Positions 37,232-45,383 of a stretch of 64,000 bases of DNA are shown here, in pieces. This stretch comes from Paenibacillus durus ATCC 35681. GTDB lineage: Bacteria; Bacillota; Bacilli; Paenibacillales; Paenibacillaceae. Position 1 is the first letter of the stretch; every line of letters starts with the position of its first letter. A program made the position numbers and the translations under genes. The stretch is taken from contig NZ_CP011114.1 of the NCBI RefSeq assembly GCF_000993825.1, positions 3,472,001 through 3,536,000 on the forward strand, in the 5' to 3' direction. The notes beneath the pieces are model-generated. The model was not told where the DNA came from and made no database searches. It worked only from the letters and a program-made list of their open reading frames with translations.

Positions 37232-39091
37232 ATGTTAAGCCGGCTTATTCAAAAAGAGATTGAGCAAAGCGTAAAACGTGTCATGAAACGTCTTGGTTTG
37301 GAGATTTCGGAAGAACTGTCCGTGGTTGTAGAGCAGCCCGCAAACCCGGAGCACGGGGATTATTCAAGCAATATTGCCATGCAGCTTGCCAGAACATTGC
37401 GTAAACCGCCGCTTGTCATTGCGCAGCTGATTCAGGAGGAATTGAAGTCCGCAGGTCTGGCGGAAGGTTTGCTGGAAAAGGCGGAAACGGCGGCTCCCGG
37501 CTTTCTTAATGTTCATATCTGCTGGAACGCTTGGGCCCGGCGGGATTTCGCTCCGCCTCCGGCACCGGAGGAAAAAGTGGTCATCGAGCATACCTCAGTC
37601 AATCCCAACAAATCCATGCATATCGGCCATCTGCGGAATTCCTGCATCGGTGACACACTCGTGCGCATGTTAAGAAGAATCGGTTATGCGGTCGAGGTCC
37701 ATAATTATATCGACGATCTTGGCAATCAATTGACGGATACCGTCGTCGGTCTGCTGAATGTGCCTTTGACCGGAGAGCATGTCCGCTTCGGTGATTACTG
37801 CTGGGATATTTACTCGGCAATCAACAAAGAGTATGCAGTGAATCCGGAAATGGCGGCCAAACGCGCCGAAACGCTGCATGAGCTGGAAGAAGGTGCGGGG
37901 AATGTCGCCTGGCTCGGCAGCCTAGCCGCTGAACGGATCGTTCGGGAACATATCGCGGAGATGAAGCCATTTGGCATCGAATATGATTTGCTGGTCTGGG
38001 AAAGCAGTATTGTCAGGGAAGGGTTCTGGTCGGCGGCATTTGAGCGTCTGCGGCAGACACCGCTTTTTTATCAGGAAACCGAGGGGAAGCTGGCAGGCTG
38101 TTGGGTGCTTAAACAGGGAACGGAACAAGGGCTGCAGGAGTCGGAGCATATTACGGATAAGGTGCTGGTGCGCTCGAACGGGATTTTGACGTATACGGCT
38201 AAGGATATTGCTTACCATCTCTGGAAATTCGGGCTGCTCAACAAGGATTTTACGTATAAAAAGTTCGAAGAGAGCTTGTATACAACGGTCACCGGAGGAG
38301 AACGATTGCCACTCGGCGGGGCCGATGTCGTCATTAATGTCATTGATTCGAGGCAGGAGTATCCCCAGAATATGGTCAAAGAGGCGCTGCGGGCGCTGGG
38401 ATACTCCGCTCAGGCCGATAAGCTGTACCATGCGGGTTACGGCGTCGTTTCCCTAAGTCCCGCTTCCGCAGCCGATCTTGGCATCGACATTTCGGACGGC
38501 AAAGCCTCTTACGCCATGTCCGGGCGCCAAGGGATCGGCATCAAAGTCAGTGATTTGATCAACCTTGTGGAGGAAAGTATTGAACAAAGCCGTGCTGATA
38601 AAGATGGATTACCTAGCCGGACGATCGCTATCGCCGCCATCCGCTACTACCTGCTGCGTTTCAATCTCGGAACCGAGGTGGTGTTCGATCTGCGCCAGGC
38701 GACGGAAATATCCGGCAACACCGGCGTGTATTTGATGTACTCCCATGCGCGTGCAGTCAGCGTTCTGGCCAAGGCGCCGATGAGTGCCGAGAACATAGAT
38801 GAAGATGTTGTTATACCGGACCCTATGGAAAAAGCCGAGGCCGCTCTGCTGCGGCATATCGCTTTTTGGCCGGACACGCTCTATGCGGCGGGAAGGGATC
38901 TGGCGCCGAACGCTATCTGCGGTTACGCGCACACGCTCGCTACCCTGTTTAACAATTTTTACTCCGCCTGCCCCATCCTGAGGGCCGAACCGGAACGGCT
39001 GCGTTTCAGACTTTGGCTGGTCCGGAGATTCGCCGGTACACTGAAAGACGCGCTCGATGTGTTGGGCCTGCCTGCGCCGGACCGGCTGTAG
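37232..39091 (+). CDS. argS: arginyl-tRNA synthetase, T-box-controlled, divergent
   Basis: A 619-residue class I synthetase. The N-terminal Add1-like domain (QPANPEHGDYSSNIAMQLAR) precedes the HIGH motif in SVNPNKSMHIGHLRNSCIGD (about 130). A DALR anticodon domain is at the C-terminus (LFNNFYSACPILRAEPERLR). The KMSKS-loop position reads YAMSGRQGIGIKVSDL, a degenerate form. Length is longer than the common about 556. It is probably an extra ArgRS besides a housekeeping one. T-box control by arginine codon CGU and a neighbouring tRNA-Arg gene fit an arginine-starvation or analogue-tolerance role. Confidence 0.9.
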   Translation: MLSRLIQKEIEQSVKRVMKRLGLEISEELSVVVEQPANPEHGDYSSNIAMQLARTLRKPPLVIAQLIQEELKSAGLAEGLLEKAETAAPGFLNVHICWNAWARRDFAPPPAPEEKVVIEHTSVNPNKSMHIGHLRNSCIGDTLVRMLRRIGYAVEVHNYIDDLGNQLTDTVVGLLNVPLTGEHVRFGDYCWDIYSAINKEYAVNPEMAAKRAETLHELEEGAGNVAWLGSLAAERIVREHIAEMKPFGIEYDLLVWESSIVREGFWSAAFERLRQTPLFYQETEGKLAGCWVLKQGTEQGLQESEHITDKVLVRSNGILTYTAKDIAYHLWKFGLLNKDFTYKKFEESLYTTVTGGERLPLGGADVVINVIDSRQEYPQNMVKEALRALGYSAQADKLYHAGYGVVSLSPASAADLGIDISDGKASYAMSGRQGIGIKVSDLINLVEESIEQSRADKDGLPSRTIAIAAIRYYLLRFNLGTEVVFDLRQATEISGNTGVYLMYSHARAVSVLAKAPMSAENIDEDVVIPDPMEKAEAALLRHIAFWPDTLYAAGRDLAPNAICGYAHTLATLFNNFYSACPILRAEPERLRFRLWLVRRFAGTLKDALDVLGLPAPDRL

Positions 39092-39118
39092 GGAGGAGAG
39101 TTGGCTGCCATGCAGATT

Positions 39119-39450
39119 CTAACGATGTTGATGCTCCGACGAACCCTAGGGGGTCTCTTCCCTGTACGCAAAAAACCTTCCCAAAGGAAGGTTTTGTACG
39201 TCCCAATCGGGGTACAGCCCTCACGGGCTGACTGCGATGCAGATGCTAACGATGTTGATGCTCCGACGAACCCTGGGGTTCTCTTCCCTGAACGCAAAAA
39301 ACCTTCCCGAAGGAAGGTTTGTACGTCCCAATCGGGGTACAGCCCTTCGGGCTGACTGCGAAGTGGATGCTAACGATGCCTATGCTCCGACGAACCCCGG
39401 GGGGTTATCTTCCCTGTACGCAAAAAACCTTCCCGTAGGAAGGTTTTGTA
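39119..39450 (+). repeat. three tandem 125-bp repeats next to the right tRNA-Arg
   Basis: Units start at CTAACGATG at 39119, 39246 and 39370 (periods 127 and 124; the last is cut by the tRNA). Each has GATGCTCCGACGAACCC, a hairpin AACCTTCC-NNNN-GGAAGGTT, then GTACGTCCCAA. The first two continue with TCGGGGTACAGCCC and GGGCTGACTGCGA. CGTCCCAA is the 3' end of the tRNA-Arg, so each unit carries a remnant of that end. The hairpins are terminator-like for the minus-strand tRNA. Short frames across this array are not genes. Confidence 0.85.
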
Positions 39451-39524
39451 CGTCCCAAGAGGGATTCGAACCCCCGACCGTGCGCTTAGAAGGCGCATGC
39501 TCTATCCAGCTGAGCTATTGGGAC
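39451..39524 (-). tRNA. tRNA-Arg (anticodon UCU), right copy
   Basis: The minus strand gives a 74-nt cloverleaf identical to the copy at 29265-29338, in opposite orientation. On the minus strand TTGATC-18-TATAAT lies upstream (about 39560-39592) as a likely promoter. The repeat array begins directly after the discriminator base. Confidence 0.97.
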
Positions 39525-39650
39525 ACAACGGTATGTATTGCAACAACGTTAATTATTATATAACGATTGTACCAGAGAGATCAAGTTTTGATTACGTTAC
39601 AATTCTTCGAAAAAATAATATGAAGGGATTATAGGAAACAGAAGAGAATG

Positions 39651-39702
39651 AATAAGACACGATAAATAAAAAACTTGATTTCGTGTCTTATTTTGTTATA
39701 AT
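39651..39702 (+). promoter_or_regulatory. promoter and 12-bp inverted-repeat operator of the XRE/S24 gene
   Basis: AATAAGACACGA (39651-39662) and TCGTGTCTTATT (39681-39692) are perfect inverted arms 18 bp apart. The right arm fills the spacer between TTGATT (39675-39680) and TATAAT (39697-39702). Repressor binding would therefore block the promoter, which suggests autoregulation. Confidence 0.65.
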
Positions 39703-39757
39703 TACTTCAACAAGAATCAAATTTGCATTCTTAATATTTCTGAATAAATAAAGGCGC

Positions 39758-40423
39758 GTGATTAAAATAAACAAAACTCAGGAAATCTCCCGGTTTTATG
39801 AAATTGTAGGCAGAAATATCCGCAAACATCGTAACATTGGACAACTGAGCCTGCAGGCTCTTGGCGACGCGCTCGGACTTACGAAAAAGACCATTCAGCG
39901 GTACGAAACCGGAGAGATCAAAGTGGATATGGACCGGCTTGGCGAGATTGCTTTAGCTCTGAACGTTGAGCTTGCCGCTCTGCTTGAAGGAACGGAGACA
40001 ATGCTGGGCGCAGAGCCGCGTGAGACCGAGCTGGTACAGCTGCCTGTTGCGGGCAAGCTTTCTTTTCACAACGATGATCTCCATGTTCGCGAAGTTAAAG
40101 GCTACGAGGCCACACCCAAGAAGTGGATTAAGGACGGCGAATGTTTCTATCTTCAGGCAAGGGATGATAGTATGTCTTCCGCCGGCATTGCCGAGGGCGA
40201 TCTACTGCTGATTCACAAACAAGACAAGGTGGCAGACGGCGAAATTGCCGTCGTGCTGATTAACGGTGAGCCGGCGCTTCGACGGGTGTACTGCCAGGGT
40301 GATCATTTTATTTTATTAACCGATAACGTTAAGCTCTCCCCCATAATACGCGAAGCTCGGGCAAGTTACGGCTCCGAGAATAGAGTTGTCGGACGAGTGT
40401 TGAAATCCATTTCAACCCATTAA
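39758..40423 (+). CDS. XRE-family repressor with S24 (LexA-like) domain lacking the catalytic lysine
   Basis: A 221-residue protein. An XRE helix-turn-helix at about 18-75 (LSLQALGDALGLTKKTIQRYE) is followed by an S24 peptidase-like domain (about 92-215). The cleavage-type Ala-Gly (LPVAGKL, A98-G99) and the Ser of RDDSM (S138) are present. The residue 37 further on, where LexA has its catalytic Lys, is Arg175 (EPALRRV). Self-cleavage is therefore doubtful. The GTG start has only a weak AAGG. It forms an operon with the coiled-coil gene 22 nt downstream. Confidence 0.85.
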   Translation: MIKINKTQEISRFYEIVGRNIRKHRNIGQLSLQALGDALGLTKKTIQRYETGEIKVDMDRLGEIALALNVELAALLEGTETMLGAEPRETELVQLPVAGKLSFHNDDLHVREVKGYEATPKKWIKDGECFYLQARDDSMSSAGIAEGDLLLIHKQDKVADGEIAVVLINGEPALRRVYCQGDHFILLTDNVKLSPIIREARASYGSENRVVGRVLKSISTH

Positions 40424-40445
40424 ATTTCCAAGGAGGCGGCCAACC

Positions 40446-40811
40446 ATGAGTGAAGCCATGTTCGAAAGGATCTTAAACGAACTGAAGGAGATTAAAGCAG
40501 AACAGCAAGAAATGAAAGCACAGCAACAGGAAATGCGGGCGGAGCAGCAAGAAATGAAAGTACAACAACAGGAAATGCGAGCTCAACAACAGGAAATGCG
40601 TGCGGAGCAATTGGATATGAGAGCTGAGCAACGGGAGTTCAAGCAAGCTCTTTTCGAGACACTTGAAACAGTAAAGCGCATTGAGACGGCGCAGCAAGTA
40701 TTCGAGCAGAAGACGAACAAGCGCATCAATACACTGGAATCCGGTATGGATCTCCTTAATCGCCGCCAGTTCAAGCTGGAGGTTGAAATGGAGCTGCTAA
40801 AGAGCCGCTGA
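40446..40811 (+). CDS. coiled-coil protein with tandem QQEM(K/R)A heptads
   Basis: A 121-residue protein that is almost entirely helical. From about residue 17 to 60 it repeats a seven-residue unit of the form EQQEMKA / QQQEMRA about six times. A second coiled segment follows (VKRIETAQQVFEQKTNKRIN). The DNA shows 21-bp direct repeats in step with the heptads, so copy number could vary. AAGGAGG precedes the ATG. It is co-transcribed with the XRE/S24 repressor, which suggests a joint role, possibly as an oligomerising partner. No enzyme motif is seen. Confidence 0.8.
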   Translation: MSEAMFERILNELKEIKAEQQEMKAQQQEMRAEQQEMKVQQQEMRAQQQEMRAEQLDMRAEQREFKQALFETLETVKRIETAQQVFEQKTNKRINTLESGMDLLNRRQFKLEVEMELLKSR

Positions 40812-40841
40812 TGCATCATCCGCTTATTTTGCAGAATACTT

Positions 40842-40888
40842 AAGGGAGTGTTCTTTAATCTCTATATGGCGAGTAGAAACACTCCCTT
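40842..40888. terminator. bidirectional terminator after the coiled-coil gene
   Basis: AAGGGAGTGTT (40842-40852) and AACACTCCCTT (40878-40888) are perfect arms. The element separates convergent genes. Confidence 0.75.
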
Positions 40889-40911
40889 CTTCATGTTCAT
40901 TTCGAGTTGGC

Positions 40912-41268
40912 TTATGAATAGTCCCGAAATCGCAGCTCTAGCTGTTTTTTCAAATCCCCGAAAATCAGCAGTTCCCGTTGAAATTTGTCCCTTTCTTCTT
41001 CTGGACTCATGACCGGGCTGCCTGTAAATGCGCTTGAAGTCACATCGACAAAGGCGTCATGCATGTTATTGTCAAACCAATCGCTGGCTGTATCCGCATC
41101 ATTGGTCAAAATACGGACAATTTCATACCCCTCTTCCCGGTTATCTTCCACAATATAGACCAATAGCGCGGAGTCACCTACGGCTCCCGGCAGTACCCCC
41201 ACTTCGGCACAGGGCGCCCCGTCATATTTAAGCATTCTGCGTATTTTCGCATCCTTTATATAGTACAT
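40912..41268 (-). CDS. hypothetical protein, 118 residues
   Basis: I do not recognise this gene. The product is soluble and acidic, without signal peptide or membrane segment. It starts MYYIKDAKIRRMLKYDGAPC, has a central beta-rich stretch (SALLVYIVEDNREEGYEIVR) and a charged helical C-terminus (PEEERDKFQRELLIFGDLKK). It is a single gene between two terminator-like hairpins, so no operon partner helps. Protein-like composition and GGAAGG upstream of the ATG support it as real. Confidence 0.65.
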   Translation of the reverse strand: MYYIKDAKIRRMLKYDGAPCAEVGVLPGAVGDSALLVYIVEDNREEGYEIVRILTNDADTASDWFDNNMHDAFVDVTSSAFTGSPVMSPEEERDKFQRELLIFGDLKKQLELRFRDYS

Positions 41269-41420
41269 CGGTCATCCTTCCCTCCAAACCAAATTTCCCC
41301 CTCTCTAGTGTTCGGATAAGGACATACATTTTATGCCTTCCTTCGGCATATATCTGTACTAATTGGCAAAAAGATAGGGACACAGTAATTAACGATCCAC
41401 ACAAGAGAGGATGAACCGTC

Positions 41421-43265
41421 ATGTGCGGAATAACCGGATTTATCCAGTGGCGCGGAGATTTGACGCAAGATTCCAGGCTGCTGGTCAAAATGACAGAAAC
41501 CTTAGCGAATCGCGGTCCGGATGCGGCGGGGACTTGGATCTCGGGCCCCATCGCTTTCGGACACCGCAGACTCAGCGTAATCGATCCCGAGAACGGTGCA
41601 CAACCGATGATTGCCCGCCATGAAGACCAGGTCTATGCAATCGTTTATAATGGAGAATTATATAATGCACCCGAATTAAAAAATGAACTGAAGCAGCGGG
41701 GACATGAGTTCCGTACCCAATGCGACACCGAGGTGCTGCTGCATGCTTATATTGAGTGGGGACCGGACTGTGCGGAAAAGCTGAACGGTATCTTCGCTTT
41801 TGCCGTCTGGGACGGTCTGCGCGAGCAGGTATTCTTCGCACGCGACCGGCTGGGCGTGAAACCGCTCTTCTTCAGCAAAGCGGATGATACGCTCATCTTC
41901 GGTTCGGAGCCGAAGGCGCTGCTGCAGCATCCCAAGGTCCGGCCGGTCGTGGGACCGGAAGGACTTGCGGAGATTTTTATAGTCGGTCCGGCCCGGACGC
42001 CGGGACACGGCGTATACAAGGATATGTCAGAGCTTCGCCCCGGCCATGCCATGATATACAGCCGCGAAGGGCTGCGGAGCTATGCCTACTGGACGCTGGA
42101 AAGTTCCCCCCATATGGACAGTCCGGAGGAGACAGCCGCCAAGGTACGGGATCTGCTGCAGGATACGCTAGAGCGTCAGCTTGTATCTGACGTCCCCGTC
42201 TGCTCCCTGCTGTCTGGGGGCCTTGATTCGAGCGCATTATCTGCGCTTGCCGTGGATTATTATAAACGGACCGGTCAGGGACAGATGGATACCTATTCGG
42301 TCGACTATGTAGACAATGACAAATATTTCAAAAGCCACTCCTTTCAGCCTGGTGCTGACGGACCCTGGATCAAACGGATGGTCGATGAACTGGGGACCCG
42401 CCATCATTATGTGCAATTCGACACGGATGAGCTGGTGGAGGCGCTGGACAATGCGCTGTTCTCACGCGATTTGCCAGGCATGACGGATGTCGATTCATCG
42501 CTGTATTTGTTCTGCCGAGAAATCAAAAAAGGCGCCACGGTGGCGATTTCCGGTGAAGCGGCTGACGAAATATTCGGCGGATATCCCTGGTTTCATCGCG
42601 AAGAAATGCTGTCCTCGGGAACTTTCCCGTGGGCCGTTGCTCCCAAGATGCGGGCCGGTCTGCTCTCACCCGAGATCCGGGAATGGATTCGTCCGCTCGA
42701 ATATTTGGGTGACCGATACAGCGACGCGGTAGCGGAGACGCCAAGGCTTGAGGGCGAAACCGGTAAGCAGGCGCAGATGCGGGTGATGTCCTACCTCAAC
42801 ATAACCCGGTTTATGCCGACTCTGTTGGACCGTAAGGACCGGATGAGCATGGGTGTCGGTCTTGAAGTACGCGTTCCTTATTGCGACCATCGGCTTGTTC
42901 AATACGTGTGGAATATTCCCTGGGAAATTAAAACCGCTGGCGGCCGGGAAAAAGGAATTCTGCGCAAGGCACTTGAAGGAGTTTTGCCAGACGATGTGCT
43001 ATACCGCAAAAAAAGCCCTTATCCCAAGACGCATAATCCCGGCTATCTGAATGCCGTTCGGCAGCAGGCGCTCAGCATTCTTGACGATCCTTCTTCTCCT
43101 ATTCTGCCTTTGATCGATTCCGCCAAAATTCGCGAAATTGCAGCATCACCGGAGTCCTCCAGCAACCTGCCCTGGTTCGGGCAGCTAATGTCCGGCCCGC
43201 AGCTATTCGCTTATCTGTCCCAGGTCAATCTCTGGCTACGCACCTATAATATTGCCATTGAGTAA
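41421..43265 (+). CDS. asnB: asparagine synthase (glutamine-hydrolysing)
   Basis: A 614-residue two-domain enzyme that makes asparagine from aspartate, glutamine and ATP. Cys2 (MCGITGFIQWRG) is the class II amidotransferase nucleophile, with NRGPDAAGTW and NGELYN as glutamine-site motifs. The synthetase domain has the PP-loop SGGLDSSALSALA near 255 and SGEAADEIFGGYPW. It appears monocistronic, followed by a strong terminator. Length and sequence fit the AsnB/AsnO group; a specialised amidotransferase is less likely. Confidence 0.95.
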   Translation: MCGITGFIQWRGDLTQDSRLLVKMTETLANRGPDAAGTWISGPIAFGHRRLSVIDPENGAQPMIARHEDQVYAIVYNGELYNAPELKNELKQRGHEFRTQCDTEVLLHAYIEWGPDCAEKLNGIFAFAVWDGLREQVFFARDRLGVKPLFFSKADDTLIFGSEPKALLQHPKVRPVVGPEGLAEIFIVGPARTPGHGVYKDMSELRPGHAMIYSREGLRSYAYWTLESSPHMDSPEETAAKVRDLLQDTLERQLVSDVPVCSLLSGGLDSSALSALAVDYYKRTGQGQMDTYSVDYVDNDKYFKSHSFQPGADGPWIKRMVDELGTRHHYVQFDTDELVEALDNALFSRDLPGMTDVDSSLYLFCREIKKGATVAISGEAADEIFGGYPWFHREEMLSSGTFPWAVAPKMRAGLLSPEIREWIRPLEYLGDRYSDAVAETPRLEGETGKQAQMRVMSYLNITRFMPTLLDRKDRMSMGVGLEVRVPYCDHRLVQYVWNIPWEIKTAGGREKGILRKALEGVLPDDVLYRKKSPYPKTHNPGYLNAVRQQALSILDDPSSPILPLIDSAKIREIAASPESSSNLPWFGQLMSGPQLFAYLSQVNLWLRTYNIAIE

Positions 43266-43326
43266 CATGCGATTAGCCGCCATCTAAACAGTAGAGGCGC
43301 ACTAAACACCCGAGTCACAACGGATC

Positions 43327-43372
43327 AGCCCGCAGGCAGCTATCTATTCTCATAGCGGTCTGCGGGCTTTAT
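43327..43372 (+). terminator. terminator of asnB
   Basis: AGCCCGCAG pairs with CTGCGGGCT, extended by imperfect pairing (GCAGCTAT / ATAGCGGT), then TTATGTT. Confidence 0.75.
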
Positions 43373-43464
43373 GTTCTTTATAAAGCGTGATATTGCCGTA
43401 TTCCTGCGCAATGTCTTCCTCCATTATAGGGATAGATCGCTCTATTATGAAGGAGTTGGTAATC

Positions 43465-43506
43465 ATGAATTCCCGGCCTCTCCTCCAGCCAAAGGCGGAG
43501 CAATAA
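43465..43506 (+). other. 13-codon frame before the CPBP gene (leader peptide or frameshifted N-terminus)
   Basis: ATG at 43465, preceded by AAGGAG, opens MNSRPLLQPKAEQ and stops at 43506. This is 8 nt before the ATG of the CPBP frame, in another phase. Removing one base near 43501 would join it as PKAENNKLMLFLSVAFGF, a natural CPBP-type start. It could be a lesion, a sequencing error or a true upstream frame. Confidence 0.45.
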
Positions 43507-43513
43507 CAAACTA

Positions 43514-44287
43514 ATGCTGTTTCTGTCCGTCGCCTTTGGCTTTACCTGGATTTGCTGGCTCCCGCTGCTTGCGAACAGGCAACTCGCGGCGAATCTCCCC
43601 GTCCTGCCCGGACAATTCTATCTCGGTTCCTTCGGACCGCTTGTTGGCGCCGCAGTCGTAGAGCTTTCGCCTGGCGGCAAAGGATTCTCCGCATGGATGA
43701 AGACGCTGTTTTCATTTTCATTCCCGCGAAGGTGGCTGCTGATTTCATCCGGCCTTCCGCTCGCTTACGGGTGTATTGCCATCCTGGCTCATCGCCTCGT
43801 TACCGGCAGTTTTCCGGATATGCACAGGTTTGGACTTACCTCCGACCCTCCCGCCGGTTTCAACATTTGGGAAACCTCGCTTGTCTGGATGCTAACCTTT
43901 GGCATCGGAGAGGAAAGCGGCTGGCGCGGCTTTCTTCTGCCTGAACTGTACCGCAGCCGTTCTTTATTCGCTTCGGCCCTGATCGTGGCGGCCATCTGGA
44001 TGTTATGGCATCTACCGGCATTCTGGTTTAACGATAATTATCTCGGCATGGGGTTTGGTGTCATTGGCTGGGGAATCAGCCTGGCTTACGGCTCTGTCGT
44101 ACTCGCCTGGATCTGCGCGGAAAGTCGGTGGAGCATCATCCCGGTCATAATCTGGCATGTTATTTTTGATACCCTTACAGCCAGTGATCAGGCAAGGCAA
44201 GTCATGGCGATGGCATGCAGCATGCTGGTCATTCTTCACGGTATTGTTCTGATGAGAAAGCTGGGCCGACGCAGCGCCCATCCATGA
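43514..44287 (+). CDS. CPBP-family intramembrane metalloprotease
   Basis: A 257-residue protein with about seven membrane segments. The Abi/CAAX-protease motifs are EESGWRGFLLPELY (EExxxR, about 136), WHLPAFWF (about 178) and HVIFD (about 225). Family members process prenylated peptides or give self-immunity to bacteriocins; which applies here is unknown. ATG at 43514 lacks a good binding site, while an upstream frame has one, so the true N-terminus may lie at 43465. Confidence 0.85.
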   Translation: MLFLSVAFGFTWICWLPLLANRQLAANLPVLPGQFYLGSFGPLVGAAVVELSPGGKGFSAWMKTLFSFSFPRRWLLISSGLPLAYGCIAILAHRLVTGSFPDMHRFGLTSDPPAGFNIWETSLVWMLTFGIGEESGWRGFLLPELYRSRSLFASALIVAAIWMLWHLPAFWFNDNYLGMGFGVIGWGISLAYGSVVLAWICAESRWSIIPVIIWHVIFDTLTASDQARQVMAMACSMLVILHGIVLMRKLGRRSAHP

Positions 44288-44310
44288 ACAGAATTATCCT
44301 CCTAACAAAC

Positions 44311-44358
44311 AAAGGATGCCTTCGGCCGCTGCGGAAAGTGGCTGTGAGGCATCCTTTT
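44311..44358. terminator. bidirectional terminator between the CPBP and AKR genes
   Basis: AAAGGATGCCT (44311-44321) pairs with AGGCATCCTTTT (44347-44358). Confidence 0.85.
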
Positions 44359-44393
44359 CATCGAATCAATTTGGACAGGCCGAAAGCGGCCTT

Positions 44394-45230
44394 CTAGAAA
44401 TTGAAATTGTCCGGGTCCGGACCATAGCGATGATTCTTGTTCAGCCCTTCGATGGCCAGAACATCTTCATCGCTGAGCGTAAAGTCAAAAATGCCGGCAT
44501 TCTCCCGGATACGATCGGCATGAACCGACTTCGGAATCGTAATGACACCTTGTTGGATATCCCAGCGGAGAACGATCTGGGCAGGCGTTTTTCCGTATTT
44601 TTGCGCGAGGTCCTGCAGCAGCGGAATGTCTAGATTACCCTGCAGCAGCGGGCTCCAGGCTTCGAGTTGAATATTCTGCTCGCGGCAGTACTTCAGCAGT
44701 TCGCGCTGAGTCAGCAGCGGATGGAATTCCACCTGGTTCACCACAGGCACGACACCGGTGTCGTCTATGATGCTGCTCAGATGATGAATCTGAAAATTGC
44801 TGACGCCGATCGATTTGACATAGCCCTCTTTTTGCAAATGAATGAGCGCTTTCCATGTCTCGCGGAACTTATCCTTAACCGGCCAGTGGATCAGATACAA
44901 GTCGATAACATCCAGGCCGAGTTTCTTGCGACTCGACTCGCAGGCCTTCAAGGTCTGCTCATAGCCTTGTTCACTATTGAATACTTTGGTGGTAATAAAC
45001 AGTTCCTCACGCGGCAATCCGGATTCCCGAATGGCTTGACCAACGCCTTCTTCATTCTTATAAGCCGAGGCGGTATCAATACTACGGTAACCGAGTTCGA
45101 TCGCAGATTTGACCGCATGGATTACTTCATCGCCATCCTTGGTCTGCCATACTCCAAGTCCCAGCCACGGCATCGTTACGCCGTCACTTAAAGTAGGTCC
45201 GCTGGTAAAAGGTCCTTTCAACTGACTCAT
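44394..45230 (-). CDS. aldo/keto reductase (AKR5-like)
   Basis: A 278-residue NADPH-dependent oxidoreductase. The tetrad is visible: Asp and Tyr in RSIDTASAYKNEEGVG (about 46-53), Lys in FITTKVFNSE (about 80) and His in LYLIHWPVKD (about 113). VVNQVEFHPLLTQRELLKYC and IPKSVHADRI (NADP binding) fit the YtbE/YvgN-like AKR5 group, often methylglyoxal or 2,5-diketogluconate type reductases. ATG at 45230 follows GGAGGG. A CcpA-type site lies 150 bp upstream. Confidence 0.93.
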   Translation of the reverse strand: MSQLKGPFTSGPTLSDGVTMPWLGLGVWQTKDGDEVIHAVKSAIELGYRSIDTASAYKNEEGVGQAIRESGLPREELFITTKVFNSEQGYEQTLKACESSRKKLGLDVIDLYLIHWPVKDKFRETWKALIHLQKEGYVKSIGVSNFQIHHLSSIIDDTGVVPVVNQVEFHPLLTQRELLKYCREQNIQLEAWSPLLQGNLDIPLLQDLAQKYGKTPAQIVLRWDIQQGVITIPKSVHADRIRENAGIFDFTLSDEDVLAIEGLNKNHRYGPDPDNFNF

Positions 45231-45383
45231 CGCTACTCCCTCCAGATTCAATTATGGATTGGATGCTAAAACTACTTAACCGACTATGCTGCTCTTCTAA
45301 GTATGATTTCCAAAATTAAGTATAACAGATTCACTCCCGGCAATACAAAATACAGCTAACCGCAATTTATGCGAACATCAAAA

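Noticed and set aside
39119-39450. CRISPR array
   Set aside because: The repeat unit is about 125 bp with nearly the whole unit conserved, only three units, no short repeats with unique spacers and no cas genes nearby.
29265-39524. Integrative element bounded by tRNA att sites
   Set aside because: The tRNA copies are inverted, not direct, no integrase or phage gene is present, and the cargo is ordinary chromosomal content.
39101-39563. Overlapping short plus-strand frames across the tRNA repeat array
   Set aside because: They only translate the tandem repeats and the antisense tRNA; repeated peptides such as LMLRRTLG come from the DNA repeat.
39651-39692. Inverted repeat as an intrinsic terminator
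   Set aside because: The loop is 18 nt, the stem is AT-rich, and the right arm lies inside a promoter spacer; an operator explains it better.
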